Origin: Sporothrix humicola | Taxonomy: Eukaryota > Ascomycota > Sordariomycetes > Ophiostomatales > Ophiostomataceae | Length of the DNA: 64,000 nucleotides | NCBI GenBank assembly: GCA_021396245.1 | Contig: WNYE01000117.1 | Location: 1-64,000, forward strand | Reading direction: 5' to 3' | Shown here: piece after piece, positions 53,632 through 63,701 of the stretch | Layout of the letters: the number at the start of each line of letters is the position of its first letter | Position numbering within the stretch: position 1 is the stretch's first letter | The notes under the pieces: generated by a model | Database searches by the model: none | Seen by the model: only the letters and a program-made list of their open reading frames with translations | Told to the model about the DNA's origin: nothing | Program-made: the position numbers and the translations under genes

Positions 53632-56412
53632 TCACAAAATATCCACCACCTCGTGCGGCATGTTGATCGACTCGGACATGGACATGGGTATATCCATCAC
53701 CAAATCGTCGAGGCCGGCCGTCGAAAAGAAGCCCGGGTCGATTTCACGTTCGTTTCCATGTCCGTTTCCGTTATCATTGTCGAAACAGTCGATTCCCATA
53801 CCCATATTGGCACAGTCGCCGACGGTCAACAGGCTGTCCTGGACGTAGCTTGTAATGTGGCTGCCAAAGCGGGAGACGGCATCGATGCCGCGGGCTTGAC
53901 TAATGGCGGATGTGGCGGCGTGTGCCGTGGACATGCCGTTTCCTGACGCGGATCCATTGAACAGTAATGCTGTCTGAGTGGGCTGGCTTGTGCTGAAAAA
54001 TGAGCCAAATGGCTGCTGCTGCTGCAAAGAAGGGTCTATCGGTGGTGCAGCCATGCCAAAGCTAGTGTGACTTCCAGATGAAGCTCCACCCCAAAAGCTA
54101 GAGGTCACATGGCCTGTGCCTGGGTGGCCTGAGTGGCTTGGACGGCGTGCAAGGTTGAGCAGTTCTGTGAGATCCATAGCAGGCTGGGCTGACGGGTACA
54201 TGTTGGAGTTCACGCCGGTGTGGATGTGACTGGGCGTGCCATACAGCAGGGTGCTGAGTTTGCCGTTTCCGCAGATGCGTTTGAGCGACTCGAGCATGCG
54301 GCCAATAATGGGGAAGTGCGGCTGGACTGTCTCAATGCTCACGAGCAGCTGGCGCAGCCAGATGGTGTCTCGCTGGAGGTCGGCCAGCTGGGCGCTGTTT
54401 GAATGCGAGCCTGACCCTGGGCTGGACTCGTCTGCGTCTCCCACATCGATCGACTCGGCGAGGTTGTTCAAGTGACCAATCATGGCGGTGGCGGCGACGA
54501 CGGCATTGTCGAGCATGATGGAGGGGATCTTTTCAACGCCAAATGCTTCCCTGTAAGTGACGACGAGGCGGGCAATGCGGAATCCATATTGGTAGATGGA
54601 TGTGCTATCGAGACGAGGGTGTGATCTGGACTCGCCGTTTGTAGATATACATGCCGAGGACACAGTGGACGAGGCAGTACCGGGTGACGAGTCGGTGACG
54701 ACATGGCTGCCGGCGACGGTCGACTCGACAATGGCGGACCTCTGGCGTTTTCGGTGAGAATGGCTTCCACGATGTGTTTGCATGCGGGGTGCTGATTGTT
54801 GAGGAGGTGGTTGTGACTGCGAGTCTTTTGGTGACGACTGCACCTGTGCCTCGGCTGGCAGCCGACCTGCAAGAGCCCGCCGCAAAAAGATCTGGACTTT
54901 GCAGTACTGTGTATGTAGTCCGTAGGCTGCGGGCTCCATGTTGATGACGCGGTGTTCGTTGTAAGTCAGCTCAGGCGGTAGGCTGCTGTACCAGACATCG
55001 ACCTCACGGAAGAGTTGTCGTAGAGACACGGAGCGCTCGTCGTCGCTCAGAGACCGCTCGTTCAAGACGTTGGATATCTCGGCCATTGGCAGACAGAGTC
55101 CCACCCAGGCGATGAGCCAGCGGGAGTGGGCTGGAAGGGTGCTTAGCAAGGCATCGGACGAGGAGTAGGCGCGGTAGTACTCGGCGGCAACGCTCATGAC
55201 AGACTTGGGGATGGACGAGGGCCGACCGAGGTAAAGTGTCCACACGCCCTCGTATGCGATGCACGACGACATGAGGTCGCGAGCCAGGCCACACTCGCGC
55301 ACCGAGGGGCCGTCTATGTTCTCCCTTGTATTTGAGTCGGCGCCCTGTTCTGTGGCCGTCCGGGCGGCCAGTTTGTGCAGCCCTAAATCGGACAGCATGC
55401 GGCAGGCCATGCCGCACAGCATCCACCCCAGACGGTTGTTGCCGCGCGTGACCTCGTACTCGCTGAGCAGCAAGAAGCCCTGAAGATTGGCGGGTGTTGG
55501 CTCAGACATGGCACGCACCATCTCGGTCTTGGCCCAGTCGCAGTATTTGATGCCGAGAGCGCGCACGGCCTTGGATGTGCTGAGGCGGGCACCGCAGGCC
55601 AGCATTGTGCTCTCCAAAAACTTAGAGTACCAGCGGGAGGGGCTGCTCGCATCGTTGTTCATACCCTGCAGGGCTTGGTGGCTGAAGAAGGCCTCCTTGT
55701 CGACGACGCTGACCCACAGGATCTGGTACTTGAAGAAGAGCTGGAGCAACGTGTCGCGGAGGTGGGGCGAGTTGATGTCGAGGTCGATGCCGACGGCGTC
55801 CAGCTCGTCAAAGACGGTCATGTGTCCAGGCTCGCGGCCATCTCGACGGTCGTAGGAGACAACGTGTGGGTGGGATGTTGCGCCGTAAAAGCTGGGCGGG
55901 TCGTCGCTGGGGGAGGGGGCAGGATCGGGTGGTGATGTTGCACTTCCATGTGGATTTGGATTTGTGCTCGTGTTTGGATTTGCATTTGTGCTTGCGGCGT
56001 GACGGCCGTCTGCGCCTTCGGACGTGGACGGCGGCGGCGAGCTGTATGCCGTCGTTGTGCTGAAGCGTCGGCCAGCCATCGAGGCGGCCATGTCAATGTC
56101 GTCGCCGGCTGTACTTGATGTGGCGCCATCTCTGGCGGCCCCCTCCCGGACCCCCGCCTGGTTCATTGCCTCGAGCGTCTCGATGCGCTGCTGCAGCCGG
56201 TCAATGACTTTGCGGCTGACAAACCGGCGGCCGTCCGACAGAGGGTCGAGGACGCACTCGTGGCCGGCGCGTTTGCATGGCGTGCAGCCGCGGCCGGGCG
56301 GCGCCGTCTGGGCATCGCACTTGACTTTGCGCGTGCGGCATGTCTGGCAGGCGACGGACGCGCGGTGGATGGTGTTGGTTGAGGACGCCGCCCGCGAGCG
56401 CTCGACGGGCAT
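53632..56412 (-). CDS. Zn2Cys6 fungal-specific transcription factor (candidate cluster regulator)
   Basis: 926 aa, single exon. The start is the ATG at 56412 (MPVERSRAASS); the frame upstream to 56517 begins with GTG. The Zn2Cys6 cluster is at residues 22-53 (C22, C25, C32, C43, C46, C53). The third-to-fourth Cys spacing is 10 residues (DAQTAPPGRG), longer than the common 5-9. A linker with DRLQQRIETLEAMN looks like a short coiled coil for dimerisation. The fungal-specific TF domain spans ~230-560 (LLQLFFKYQILWVSVVDKEAFF, TRGNNRLGWMLCGMACRMLSDLGLH). A Ser/Pro-rich region and acidic C-terminus (DLVMDIPMSMSES) may activate. It ends the run of nine enzymes, so it is the natural candidate regulator. 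Confidence 0.92.
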   Translation of the reverse strand: MPVERSRAASSTNTIHRASVACQTCRTRKVKCDAQTAPPGRGCTPCKRAGHECVLDPLSDGRRFVSRKVIDRLQQRIETLEAMNQAGVREGAARDGATSSTAGDDIDMAASMAGRRFSTTTAYSSPPPSTSEGADGRHAASTNANPNTSTNPNPHGSATSPPDPAPSPSDDPPSFYGATSHPHVVSYDRRDGREPGHMTVFDELDAVGIDLDINSPHLRDTLLQLFFKYQILWVSVVDKEAFFSHQALQGMNNDASSPSRWYSKFLESTMLACGARLSTSKAVRALGIKYCDWAKTEMVRAMSEPTPANLQGFLLLSEYEVTRGNNRLGWMLCGMACRMLSDLGLHKLAARTATEQGADSNTRENIDGPSVRECGLARDLMSSCIAYEGVWTLYLGRPSSIPKSVMSVAAEYYRAYSSSDALLSTLPAHSRWLIAWVGLCLPMAEISNVLNERSLSDDERSVSLRQLFREVDVWYSSLPPELTYNEHRVINMEPAAYGLHTQYCKVQIFLRRALAGRLPAEAQVQSSPKDSQSQPPPQQSAPRMQTHRGSHSHRKRQRSAIVESTVAGSHVVTDSSPGTASSTVSSACISTNGESRSHPRLDSTSIYQYGFRIARLVVTYREAFGVEKIPSIMLDNAVVAATAMIGHLNNLAESIDVGDADESSPGSGSHSNSAQLADLQRDTIWLRQLLVSIETVQPHFPIIGRMLESLKRICGNGKLSTLLYGTPSHIHTGVNSNMYPSAQPAMDLTELLNLARRPSHSGHPGTGHVTSSFWGGASSGSHTSFGMAAPPIDPSLQQQQPFGSFFSTSQPTQTALLFNGSASGNGMSTAHAATSAISQARGIDAVSRFGSHITSYVQDSLLTVGDCANMGMGIDCFDNDNGNGHGNEREIDPGFFSTAGLDDLVMDIPMSMSESINMPHEVVDIL

Positions 56413-59400
56413 TGCGTCAATGTGTGGGGTGGTTGGTTGGTGGGTTGTTTGTTTGTGCTCTGTTTGTTTGCTTGGCTTTTGACGTTCGCAGTCCGTGTCT
56501 GGAAAGAGCCTGGGCACGGAAATCGACAGGCGCGACCGGCAGGAAGATTCACTGTGGACACCGCGGAGACGGAAGGAGCTGGTGGATGTGGAGAGGCCGC
56601 GGGACAGTCATATGTATGTAGACGAAAGAGAAAGGCGAGAGACAAGCAGAGCGCAAAGGGACTCGGGACAGCGGAGGGAAGACGATGGGTGTGTGTGAAA
56701 GAGTGTGTGCGTCCGTTTGTCGACTTGACGTTGTCAATGTCAATGTCCAGACTGGTGGTCGTCTTGTCTGGGGGAAGATGGGCAAGAAAGCGAGCAGTCT
56801 GGGGGAAGGAGTTGAGGTTTCCCAATTGGCACGACTCGCTGCAACAATGCACCTCTGTGCCCTGTAGACTCCAGGTTTGCAGGCCTCTAGCGCCTTCCCC
56901 GCCTGTAATGGCCCCACCCATTAGGGCTAGTGCGCGGGGTAGGGGCCTGTCGACAGGCCTTGGTAGGCACCGACAGGCCGCCAGTAGTAGATATCTGGTC
57001 GCTAAATTCTAGGTCGGGGCTTCCCCGATAGCACGGCGATGCCTCAACAGTCGAAAATGCCAACACAAGATGTCACGAGCTAGGCCGATATGCTTGTGAT
57101 GACAGCTTCGAATACGAGCGATACCAAAGACATAACGCTTGTGAGAAATTGCGAGTACGAGAACAAGAAACCAACATTGCCACACGACACCATCTTCACC
57201 CAAGTTCTGGCCACCCTCCACCGGCGATCAAAGTGCGGAGAAATGGCACTGGAATCAGAAAGCTTCTTTTCAGTTCTGGTATCATCCACAGGAAACTCAA
57301 GCCCCTTTCTCTCTGCTTTTTTTCTTCTTCTTCCCCACAAATAGGCGTAATGTCTGCCTGCATCTTGCATGAACTTCCTTACCCGCGGAATGCATTGCAC
57401 CGAAGAAAGAACGAGCCCCATAGCCGCGGCGGCTGCCTGTCACAGACTGGTACAAAAGCCCTCAAAGTCGCATTCTTCTGTCCGGAGCAGCTCTTGTGAG
57501 TTCGTCCTCCACGACGGCGACGACCGAAAGCTTGAAAGTTGGGGTAGTGGATGTGAAAAGAGGGAAGTGAAGTGCAAGGCTGGTGCAAGACCGCGGCGCC
57601 GTGGGCTCGGGACGCTAAAAGAACGGTCCGGAAATACCCCAAAACGCCATACTAAACTGCACCAAATCTCGGAAAATGCAGATGGATTCAGAAAGTTGGC
57701 ACTGAAACTGAGCCTAAACTCGTTAATGTCAAAACCGACACTGACGCCAGTCGGCCTTTGCCGAGACAGCTGAAAGTGGACAAGACTGCCAAAAATATAC
57801 AACAACTCGAGAGAGAGCGAGTTGTTGCTCGTACTTCTCCACCCCGTGATGCCCCAAGATGATAGAGGATAGAAGATGAAGGATAAGAGATAAGAAGGGG
57901 GAAGCGAGATAGGAAACAAAGAAGGAAAGTTTGCGTGCATGCAAGTGTTTCCATTGTGCCTCGTCTCGTGTTATTTCTTAGGCGCTTCTTGTACGTCATA
58001 TGTTTCTGACATCAGTCTCATGTAGGGAGTCGGAGAGGAGGAGAGTCGTGCCAAGGAGGGACTCTGACTGTAACAGGCATCCAAGGCGAAGGTGACTAGA
58101 CAGGAGAAGCGACAAGGTCAGTAGGCTGCACTGTAAACGTGAAAGTCGCGGAAGGAAAGTGGACAGGGGCTGGAAAACTTACATGACCGCCTTGCCCATC
58201 ACTCGCTGGATTATCAAGGGCCTGGTAGGGCTTATCAGTGTGCGGTATGAAATATGTGTGGACGCAGTGGTGTTTGTTGTGGCGTATTGCACAGAAGACG
58301 GACAAGGGTCGACGGTGGTGGGGTTCGTCATTTCGCTGGTCTTGGGACATGGGCCTGTGAGTCGAGTATTGACCGTAGACCGGAGATGGAAGAAGTGTAA
58401 AAGTGTCGTGAGAGGGCACGGCTGGTCGTGGACTATTCGTGAGATATCGTTGTGTGGCCGCTGTCGATCAAAAGTATCGGATCGGGTTCTGTCGCCAGGC
58501 CCATCGTGTCGGCGATGGCTTGTGGCCGCGACATGACGGTTGGCGCGACATAATAGGTCGGTGGGGAAAGGTTTTGTGGGCAGTCAATACCGCCTGGTAA
58601 TGTAGGAGAGCTGAAGTTGTTTGATGTGCGCGAAAAGGGAGGAAGAAAACTGTGACAATGTCGTGATGTCTGGGAAGGGAAGGAAAAGTAGAAAAAAAGT
58701 AGAGCCCAAACGAGACCCCCACCTCAGTCGACCTGGTTCCTGGTTGCTCGAACGGGCGCTAATGCAAGGGCCCGCTGGCCGTCAGTGCCAATGCCAGTGC
58801 CAGTGCTCAATGACGCACGTCACATTTGTCTTGTGCTTACACGACCTTTGCGAAACAGATTTTTGCACAGCATCAACGACCGACTGCTTTCTGACAATAT
58901 TTCGTTCACCGCTATCGTGCCTTCCTAAAGCAGCAATATCAAGTACGTGAACGGTGTGCTGTGTGCTGTGTGCGCTCCCAAGTGGCAGCTATGCCCTAGT
59001 GCGCTAGAGTGAGCCCCAGCCTGTGGATTTAGTGGTCTGGCGGCTCTGTTGATGATCTCCCGCATCGTGGACAAGCGATGCATGCAGCATTGAGCCTCAT
59101 GTCTTTGATTGGTGATATGGAGGTCGTTTCTTTCGAGGGGGGTAGTTGAAAATTTCACACGCTGGAAGAATTGGCTAGATTTCGACGCACTGGATGGTTT
59201 CAGGCTCAGAGATAAAGGCAGTCGAAGTTCACAAGGAGCCGTTGCCGGCTGCCCTCAGTCGCCTAAGTACACCATAGCTGTGCACTTTCCCGTTTGTATG
59301 TGTGAAAAATACAAACCGTGCAGGTTGCCAGGAATACAGGCCGTAGATTTTAATTTGATGCTGACTTGATCTTGATTTTTGCATCTTGCATCCCCAGCCA

Positions 59401-60041
59401 GCAGCCACGACATCAACGACGACCAGCACAGCACGCCGCACCACCATCGCGCCCGCTCCTGCTGCCTCCGCCCCTTTCCTCTTCTTTCCTCTTCTCTGTC
59501 CTTATCTTCTTCCTGGTCTCGCCATCTGGCAGACCCTGGGTTTTTGCCCCCCGCCTCCTCTCGATCCTTTCGACCTCACTCCTCTCTCGATATTCCTCCC
59601 CTCTCGATCCCCCATCACCCCGTGGCGTCTACCCGGGACCGATTTCTACCTTATCTCCTCTCATAGTAAGATGCTTTTGGACCATTTCTCTCACTATAAC
59701 ACTTGTACCAAAACATGCTAACATTCAATCGTCTCTCTCGCTCTCCTCTCCTCTCCGTCCACTTTCTCTCGACCCTCTCTCGACACTGTCGACCTTTTCC
59801 CTCTCTCCTTCTCGTATCCCCTCGCAGCAGTGGCTCGTGGCCGAATTTATAAACTTTCCCCCTCCAAGGACATTGCTTTTGGGTCATTCCGCCCACAAAA
59901 GCGCATGTTCCATAACATTCTGACATCGAACCTTTTCTCTCACTTTTGTCACCAGCTCTCGTCACCTCTCTCTCGTCACCTCTCCCTCATCATCTCTCTC
60001 TCCCTATCTCTGTCCGTCTCCCATCAACCTAGACCGTCAAG
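56413..60041. other. 3.6-kb intergenic region with diverged repeat copy and CT-rich leader
   Basis: No supportable gene. It holds the promoter of the regulator (56413-57000), the left copy of a diverged direct repeat (about 57386-57770), and a strongly CT-rich leader from about 59450 to 60040 before the helicase-like gene. Confidence 0.5.
57386..57770 (+). repeat. Left copy of diverged ~0.35-kb direct repeat
   Basis: It matches 62860-63165 in the same orientation with gaps. Shared strings include ACTGCACCAAATCTCGG followed by AAAA (57656-57676 against 63060-63080), GTTGGGGTAG, CCCATA(G/A)CCGCGGCG, GACGCTAAA and GTCGGCCTTT(G/A)CCGAGA. Several differences are C/T or G/A transitions. Confidence 0.65.
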
Positions 60042-61076
60042 ATGGGTTTGGTTCGGCTCCCCTGTGCCATCTTCTACCCCGACGAGCAGGTTCTTCTCGC
60101 TGGTCACAAGGTCGGACTTCCACACAAGACGAGCGCCTGCTTGCTCGCTTGCACACCAATGCTTAGCAGGCCCTATCTGCAGCTTTCCATCTTCTTCCCG
60201 CGCAAAGAAACAGCGGATGCAGCCTACTTCAGGGCAAAACACGAGCGAGGCCCGCCAGATATCTCAACAGACTATACAATTTCCGTGAGATTCCCCGTCG
60301 GCAGTTTCAAGACGTCTCTCGAGCCCCTGTCGGACGACCTCTACGGGGCTATCTTCAACATACCAGCCGATGCGAAAAAGATGGGCGTGCTTCGCCTTAC
60401 TGTCCTTGCGGGTAGCAAGACGGAGCCTTTGATTTACAACATTGGCGCTCCCTTTGTTTGGCAGGACAGCGAGCTGTCTGAGATTGTCCAGGGCAAAGGC
60501 AGCGGACTGTTTCAAGACTTTCGGCCGCTACTGGAGGTCTTGCACCAACCCGAGTTTCATTTACTCGTCAGGGACTGCAACAAGAAGCACAGAGCAGATG
60601 TTTCTTTTGCCCTGGACCTCACTCCTACGTCCAACAGGCCCGGCGAGTACCCATACGGCAACATCCACTCCTGGGACATGGCACGGTATAGGCAGATGCT
60701 CCCCCGGAAAGCAAACGAGATATCCAAGAAGCTCGGGCCCGGGCCGGTCATCTACCATGCCTCGCCAAACCATGCCATCACAGCCATCACGCAGTCCGTC
60801 ATCCAGGACGTGTTCTTTGCGGCCGAGGACGCGGCCGCCATGCGCAACTTGCCAGTACAGGTCCGCTACGTGCGCGTGCATCCCGATCAGAAGCACCCTG
60901 GCCATGACCGGCATTTGTATGCTGTGCTAAAGGTCCCACACACGGAGACCTACAGCGCCTCCGTCAAGATTCTCTGCACACCAGGCGGCCGTGCTGGCCT
61001 TGCTTTTTCCCCTCCCCCAGCTACAACGTCCGTGGCAACCGACCTTGACGACGCCGACAGAGACACAGATGCATAG
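60042..61076 (+). CDS. N-terminal half of the helicase-like locus (unrecognised domain)
   Basis: 344 codons from an ATG with good context (TCAAGATGG) to the in-frame TAG. It has no signal peptide or TM helix and is mixed alpha/beta in character. I do not recognise its domain; it may be the N-terminal region that precedes SF1 helicase cores in fungal Upf1-like proteins. It has a normal-looking CT-rich leader, so it may be transcribed. If the TAG is real it would produce a truncated protein without an ATPase. Confidence 0.45.
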   Translation: MGLVRLPCAIFYPDEQVLLAGHKVGLPHKTSACLLACTPMLSRPYLQLSIFFPRKETADAAYFRAKHERGPPDISTDYTISVRFPVGSFKTSLEPLSDDLYGAIFNIPADAKKMGVLRLTVLAGSKTEPLIYNIGAPFVWQDSELSEIVQGKGSGLFQDFRPLLEVLHQPEFHLLVRDCNKKHRADVSFALDLTPTSNRPGEYPYGNIHSWDMARYRQMLPRKANEISKKLGPGPVIYHASPNHAITAITQSVIQDVFFAAEDAAAMRNLPVQVRYVRVHPDQKHPGHDRHLYAVLKVPHTETYSASVKILCTPGGRAGLAFSPPPATTSVATDLDDADRDTDA

Positions 61077-61133
61077 GAAGCTATTGTCCAGCAGCCGTCG
61101 TCTCTCACTACACTCGACTGTCTCCGCGGGTCC

Positions 61134-62702
61134 ATGCGCCATGCCGACCTGCTGTTTAAAATCCGCCGCCCGCCAACCGCCAGTCTTTCTGCCGGCGGTG
61201 ACCGTATTTTGGCTATATTCGATTCGTTTACTGCTGGCACTGACCGCAGCCATGAGCACTGGGAGACAGCGTACCTTGTCTTCCACTCGGACCTCCGCAG
61301 CGCCAAGCATCGTGTCGACGCCGTCAACCGGCTCTTTGACTACGGCATGTTCGAGGCCGCGCAGGTCCCACGTCAGCGCCAGCCACAAGATGATTTCGGT
61401 TCCCAGGACAGCGCAAGTGATTTCATGGCCGTCGAGAATAACCCGGCCGTCGCCCACAAGCGCCTCCAGTTGAACGGATTCCTGCGCGACTTCGTCATAG
61501 GCCACGGTTACCCAACCGTTCTCGGCCCTCGCTCCTCTTTGCCCGACATTTCTCTTCAAGCTCCCCGCGTCAACTTCGTCAAGGAAGGCGACCGAGCACT
61601 CGTCACGCGCACTATGGCGCAGATGGACAGCGAAACCCCCCGCCGCTTCGTCGGCTACACCCAAGAGCACGCCATCCTCGGCATGACTGGCATCGTCGGT
61701 CCAGTCGGATCCGGCAAAACGCACACGCTCGCCCTCGTTTCCCTGCTGATGCTGGCCCATCCCGCCGTCTCGCACATTTTTGTTTCTGCTTCGACCACTG
61801 CCGCCGTCCAAGCCATTGCCGACCGCATTTACGCGCTGGGCAACAAGGTCTGCCAGGGCTTGCCGTCGGGTGTCCCGCAGGTGGTCCGAGGACACGAGAT
61901 CGGCCTTGAGATCAAGCACTTTCTGACTATCGTGTGCCCAAAGACGACAGAGACGACGACTCCGGACGACTCCGACGATTACGACGACGACTACGACGAC
62001 GACTACGACGACGACTACGACGACGACTACGACAATGACTGGGCTGATGACTGGGAGGAGCCCCTCTCGCTGTGCCAATGGCTCCTCAAGATCACTGGCG
62101 CGCCCGGTTATGCGCTCGCCAAGGACGACCGGCCGGCCCTGCACAGCATGCGCCGCGACATTCTCACGCTCGCTGAGTTCAACGGCCTCCGCCTCCTCGC
62201 CGCTGGACTTACATCACGCCCCAAGTCCTCGCACATGGCCCAGATCCGCACCTTGCTGCTACAGATCCTCGACATGGCAGACTTTGTCTGCACCACGCCC
62301 TCCGACTCTCAGCACAAGGGATTGAGGGTGTCCCTCGAGCGTGCCGATGCGGTCGTCTTCGACGACGCCGGTGCTTTGACCATGGCCGACGCCATCATGA
62401 TCTGGGGCACGCAGTGCCGTCCTTGTGCCATGGCCGGCGAACAGCTCGGGACACGCTCGGCCGTGGTAGTCAAGGACTATCACCGAAACCGATTAGCTCA
62501 GCAGGCTGCTATATCCGTGCTTGACCATTTTCAAAAGACAAGCAACCCGTGTTTTGTCCTCAAACGACGAACACAAATGCGCCCTCCTGCCAAGGTGGAG
62601 AAGGAGAGCAGGCCAGAGAATGCTGCACGGCTGTCCGGGGCTGTCGCGCCACCGCTAACGGGATTTGCCGCATGGCTGGAGCAAGTGAAGCGGGTGAATT
62701 GA
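61134..62702 (+). CDS. C-terminal half: P-loop NTPase of SF1 (Upf1/Dna2-like) type, truncated
   Basis: 522 codons from the first ATG after the TAG, in the same frame as the preceding half. Walker A GPVGSGKTHT is followed by IFVSASTTAAVQAIADRIY (motif Ia-like), the acidic (DDYD)n insert, and VVFDDAGALTMADAIMIWG (motif II region). The frame stops before helicase domain 2. A separate gene starting here is possible, but no promoter or leader-like sequence lies between the halves. Confidence 0.5.
   Translation: MRHADLLFKIRRPPTASLSAGGDRILAIFDSFTAGTDRSHEHWETAYLVFHSDLRSAKHRVDAVNRLFDYGMFEAAQVPRQRQPQDDFGSQDSASDFMAVENNPAVAHKRLQLNGFLRDFVIGHGYPTVLGPRSSLPDISLQAPRVNFVKEGDRALVTRTMAQMDSETPRRFVGYTQEHAILGMTGIVGPVGSGKTHTLALVSLLMLAHPAVSHIFVSASTTAAVQAIADRIYALGNKVCQGLPSGVPQVVRGHEIGLEIKHFLTIVCPKTTETTTPDDSDDYDDDYDDDYDDDYDDDYDNDWADDWEEPLSLCQWLLKITGAPGYALAKDDRPALHSMRRDILTLAEFNGLRLLAAGLTSRPKSSHMAQIRTLLLQILDMADFVCTTPSDSQHKGLRVSLERADAVVFDDAGALTMADAIMIWGTQCRPCAMAGEQLGTRSAVVVKDYHRNRLAQQAAISVLDHFQKTSNPCFVLKRRTQMRPPAKVEKESRPENAARLSGAVAPPLTGFAAWLEQVKRVN
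61977..62032 (+). repeat. 12-bp coding repeat GACGACTACGAC (DDYD)
   Basis: Four to five in-frame copies encode an Asp/Tyr run in the helicase-like frame, between motifs Ia and II. The reading frame is kept through the repeat. Confidence 0.85.
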
Positions 62703-63701
62703 GAATGGTCTCGACGAGGAGACCAGGCATGTACGTGGGGGCATGGCACGAGCACTGGTAGTTGATCTTGAATGAATTAAAAATACAGAACTCATATCCA
62801 GGACCACATATGTTTGCACATCATGGAGTCGTGCTCGTCCACCATTAGTTTTCCATTTCTATGGCCGCGGAAAGTGATGCACTAAATAAACTACAGAACC
62901 CATAACCGCGGCGACCGCACTCACCTGCATTACAGTAGCCCCCAACGTCGCAGCAGTCTCTCCGCATCGGCGTCGACCGAGGGTTGGGGTAGGTGAAGCA
63001 GAGGTGCCGGGCTGTGACGCTAAAGAGATGCCCGGAAATGCTCCAGGCCACCACCAAAAACTGCACCAAATCTCGGAAAACGCAATTGCACTCCAAGTCA
63101 TTAGGCCCTTGGCTCGCCAACTGGGGAAAAACGTGCACCACGTCGGCCTTTACCGAGAGTGTGCTTTGGAGTTTCTAGTAAATCTGTTATTTACACAGTT
63201 AGACAGGTGGTTCATTGAATCCGCCCATCTTTTTCTTTCCCACCGCCCCCACACTAGACCGGGAAAGAAACGCGGTCGCGTATTCCGTGATCCGGGGCAA
63301 TGCGGGCAGAGTGGCACGAGAATGTGGGAGCAGATGTACTTTATGCGGAGATGGAAAACACTGCAGATATGGGGGAATATGCGTGTTGTACTACTGGGTA
63401 AATCTGTCTCCGCACACAAGCGCGATAAACAAAGGCGAGGGAAAGGAACGGAAGCCTCTAGCAACGGAGAGGGAAAGAAAAGAACGGACGGACGCTGTTC
63501 CCGAAAGCTCGCCCAGAGGCCGTCTAATCCGTATATGTACTTTGCATTGGCTGTGGCTGGTCAAGTCCGTCAATACGTCGTGGTATCTACTCTTCTTGTT
63601 TACTTTGGCGATATCTTCTACCCTCAACCTTTCCTCATTGATACATTACCCGGTCAATAATACACTTTCCCAGCACACGTACAACAAACATACTACACAA
63701 G
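62703..63701. other. 1-kb interval with right repeat copy and BVMO promoter
   Basis: No gene seen. The right copy of the diverged repeat is at about 62860-63165. The final ~100 bp is AC/CT-rich leader of the second BVMO gene. Confidence 0.5.
62860..63165 (+). repeat. Right copy of diverged ~0.35-kb direct repeat
   Basis: Counterpart of 57386-57770 in the same orientation; the shared strings are given in that entry. It lies between the helicase-like locus and the second BVMO gene. Confidence 0.65.

Larger units (their letters stand above)
60042..62702 (+). pseudogene. SF1 helicase-like gene broken by one in-frame TAG, helicase domain 2 missing
   Basis: The frame from the ATG at 60042 is open to 62702 except for a single TAG at 61074-61076, which interrupts an otherwise continuous ~886-codon frame. 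I found no intron with good splice signals that removes the stop and keeps frame. After the stop, ATPase motif I (GPVGSGKT, around codon 553) and a Walker-B-like strand ADAVVFDDAGAL are readable. The second acidic residue of that motif is Asp where SF1 helicases have Glu. The frame ends after a QLG...YHRN...RTQMR stretch resembling motifs III-IV of Upf1-type helicases, so domain 2A is absent. An acidic D/Y repeat interrupts domain 1. It is likely a decaying gene flanked by direct repeats; translational readthrough or two separate genes remain possible. Confidence 0.65.

Noticed and set aside
61028..61094. Intron removing the in-frame TAG of the helicase-like locus
   Set aside because: The candidate GTCCGT donor is weak, and the nearby CAG acceptors give lengths of 64 or 67 bp that break the frame.
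60927..62144. 405-codon minus-strand frame with a long Val run
   Set aside because: It is antisense to the helicase-like locus. The Val run is the complement of the Asp/Tyr repeat.
57386..63165. LTR retrotransposon bounded by the two direct repeats
   Set aside because: No gag, protease, reverse transcriptase or integrase motifs lie between them, and no primer-binding site was recognised.
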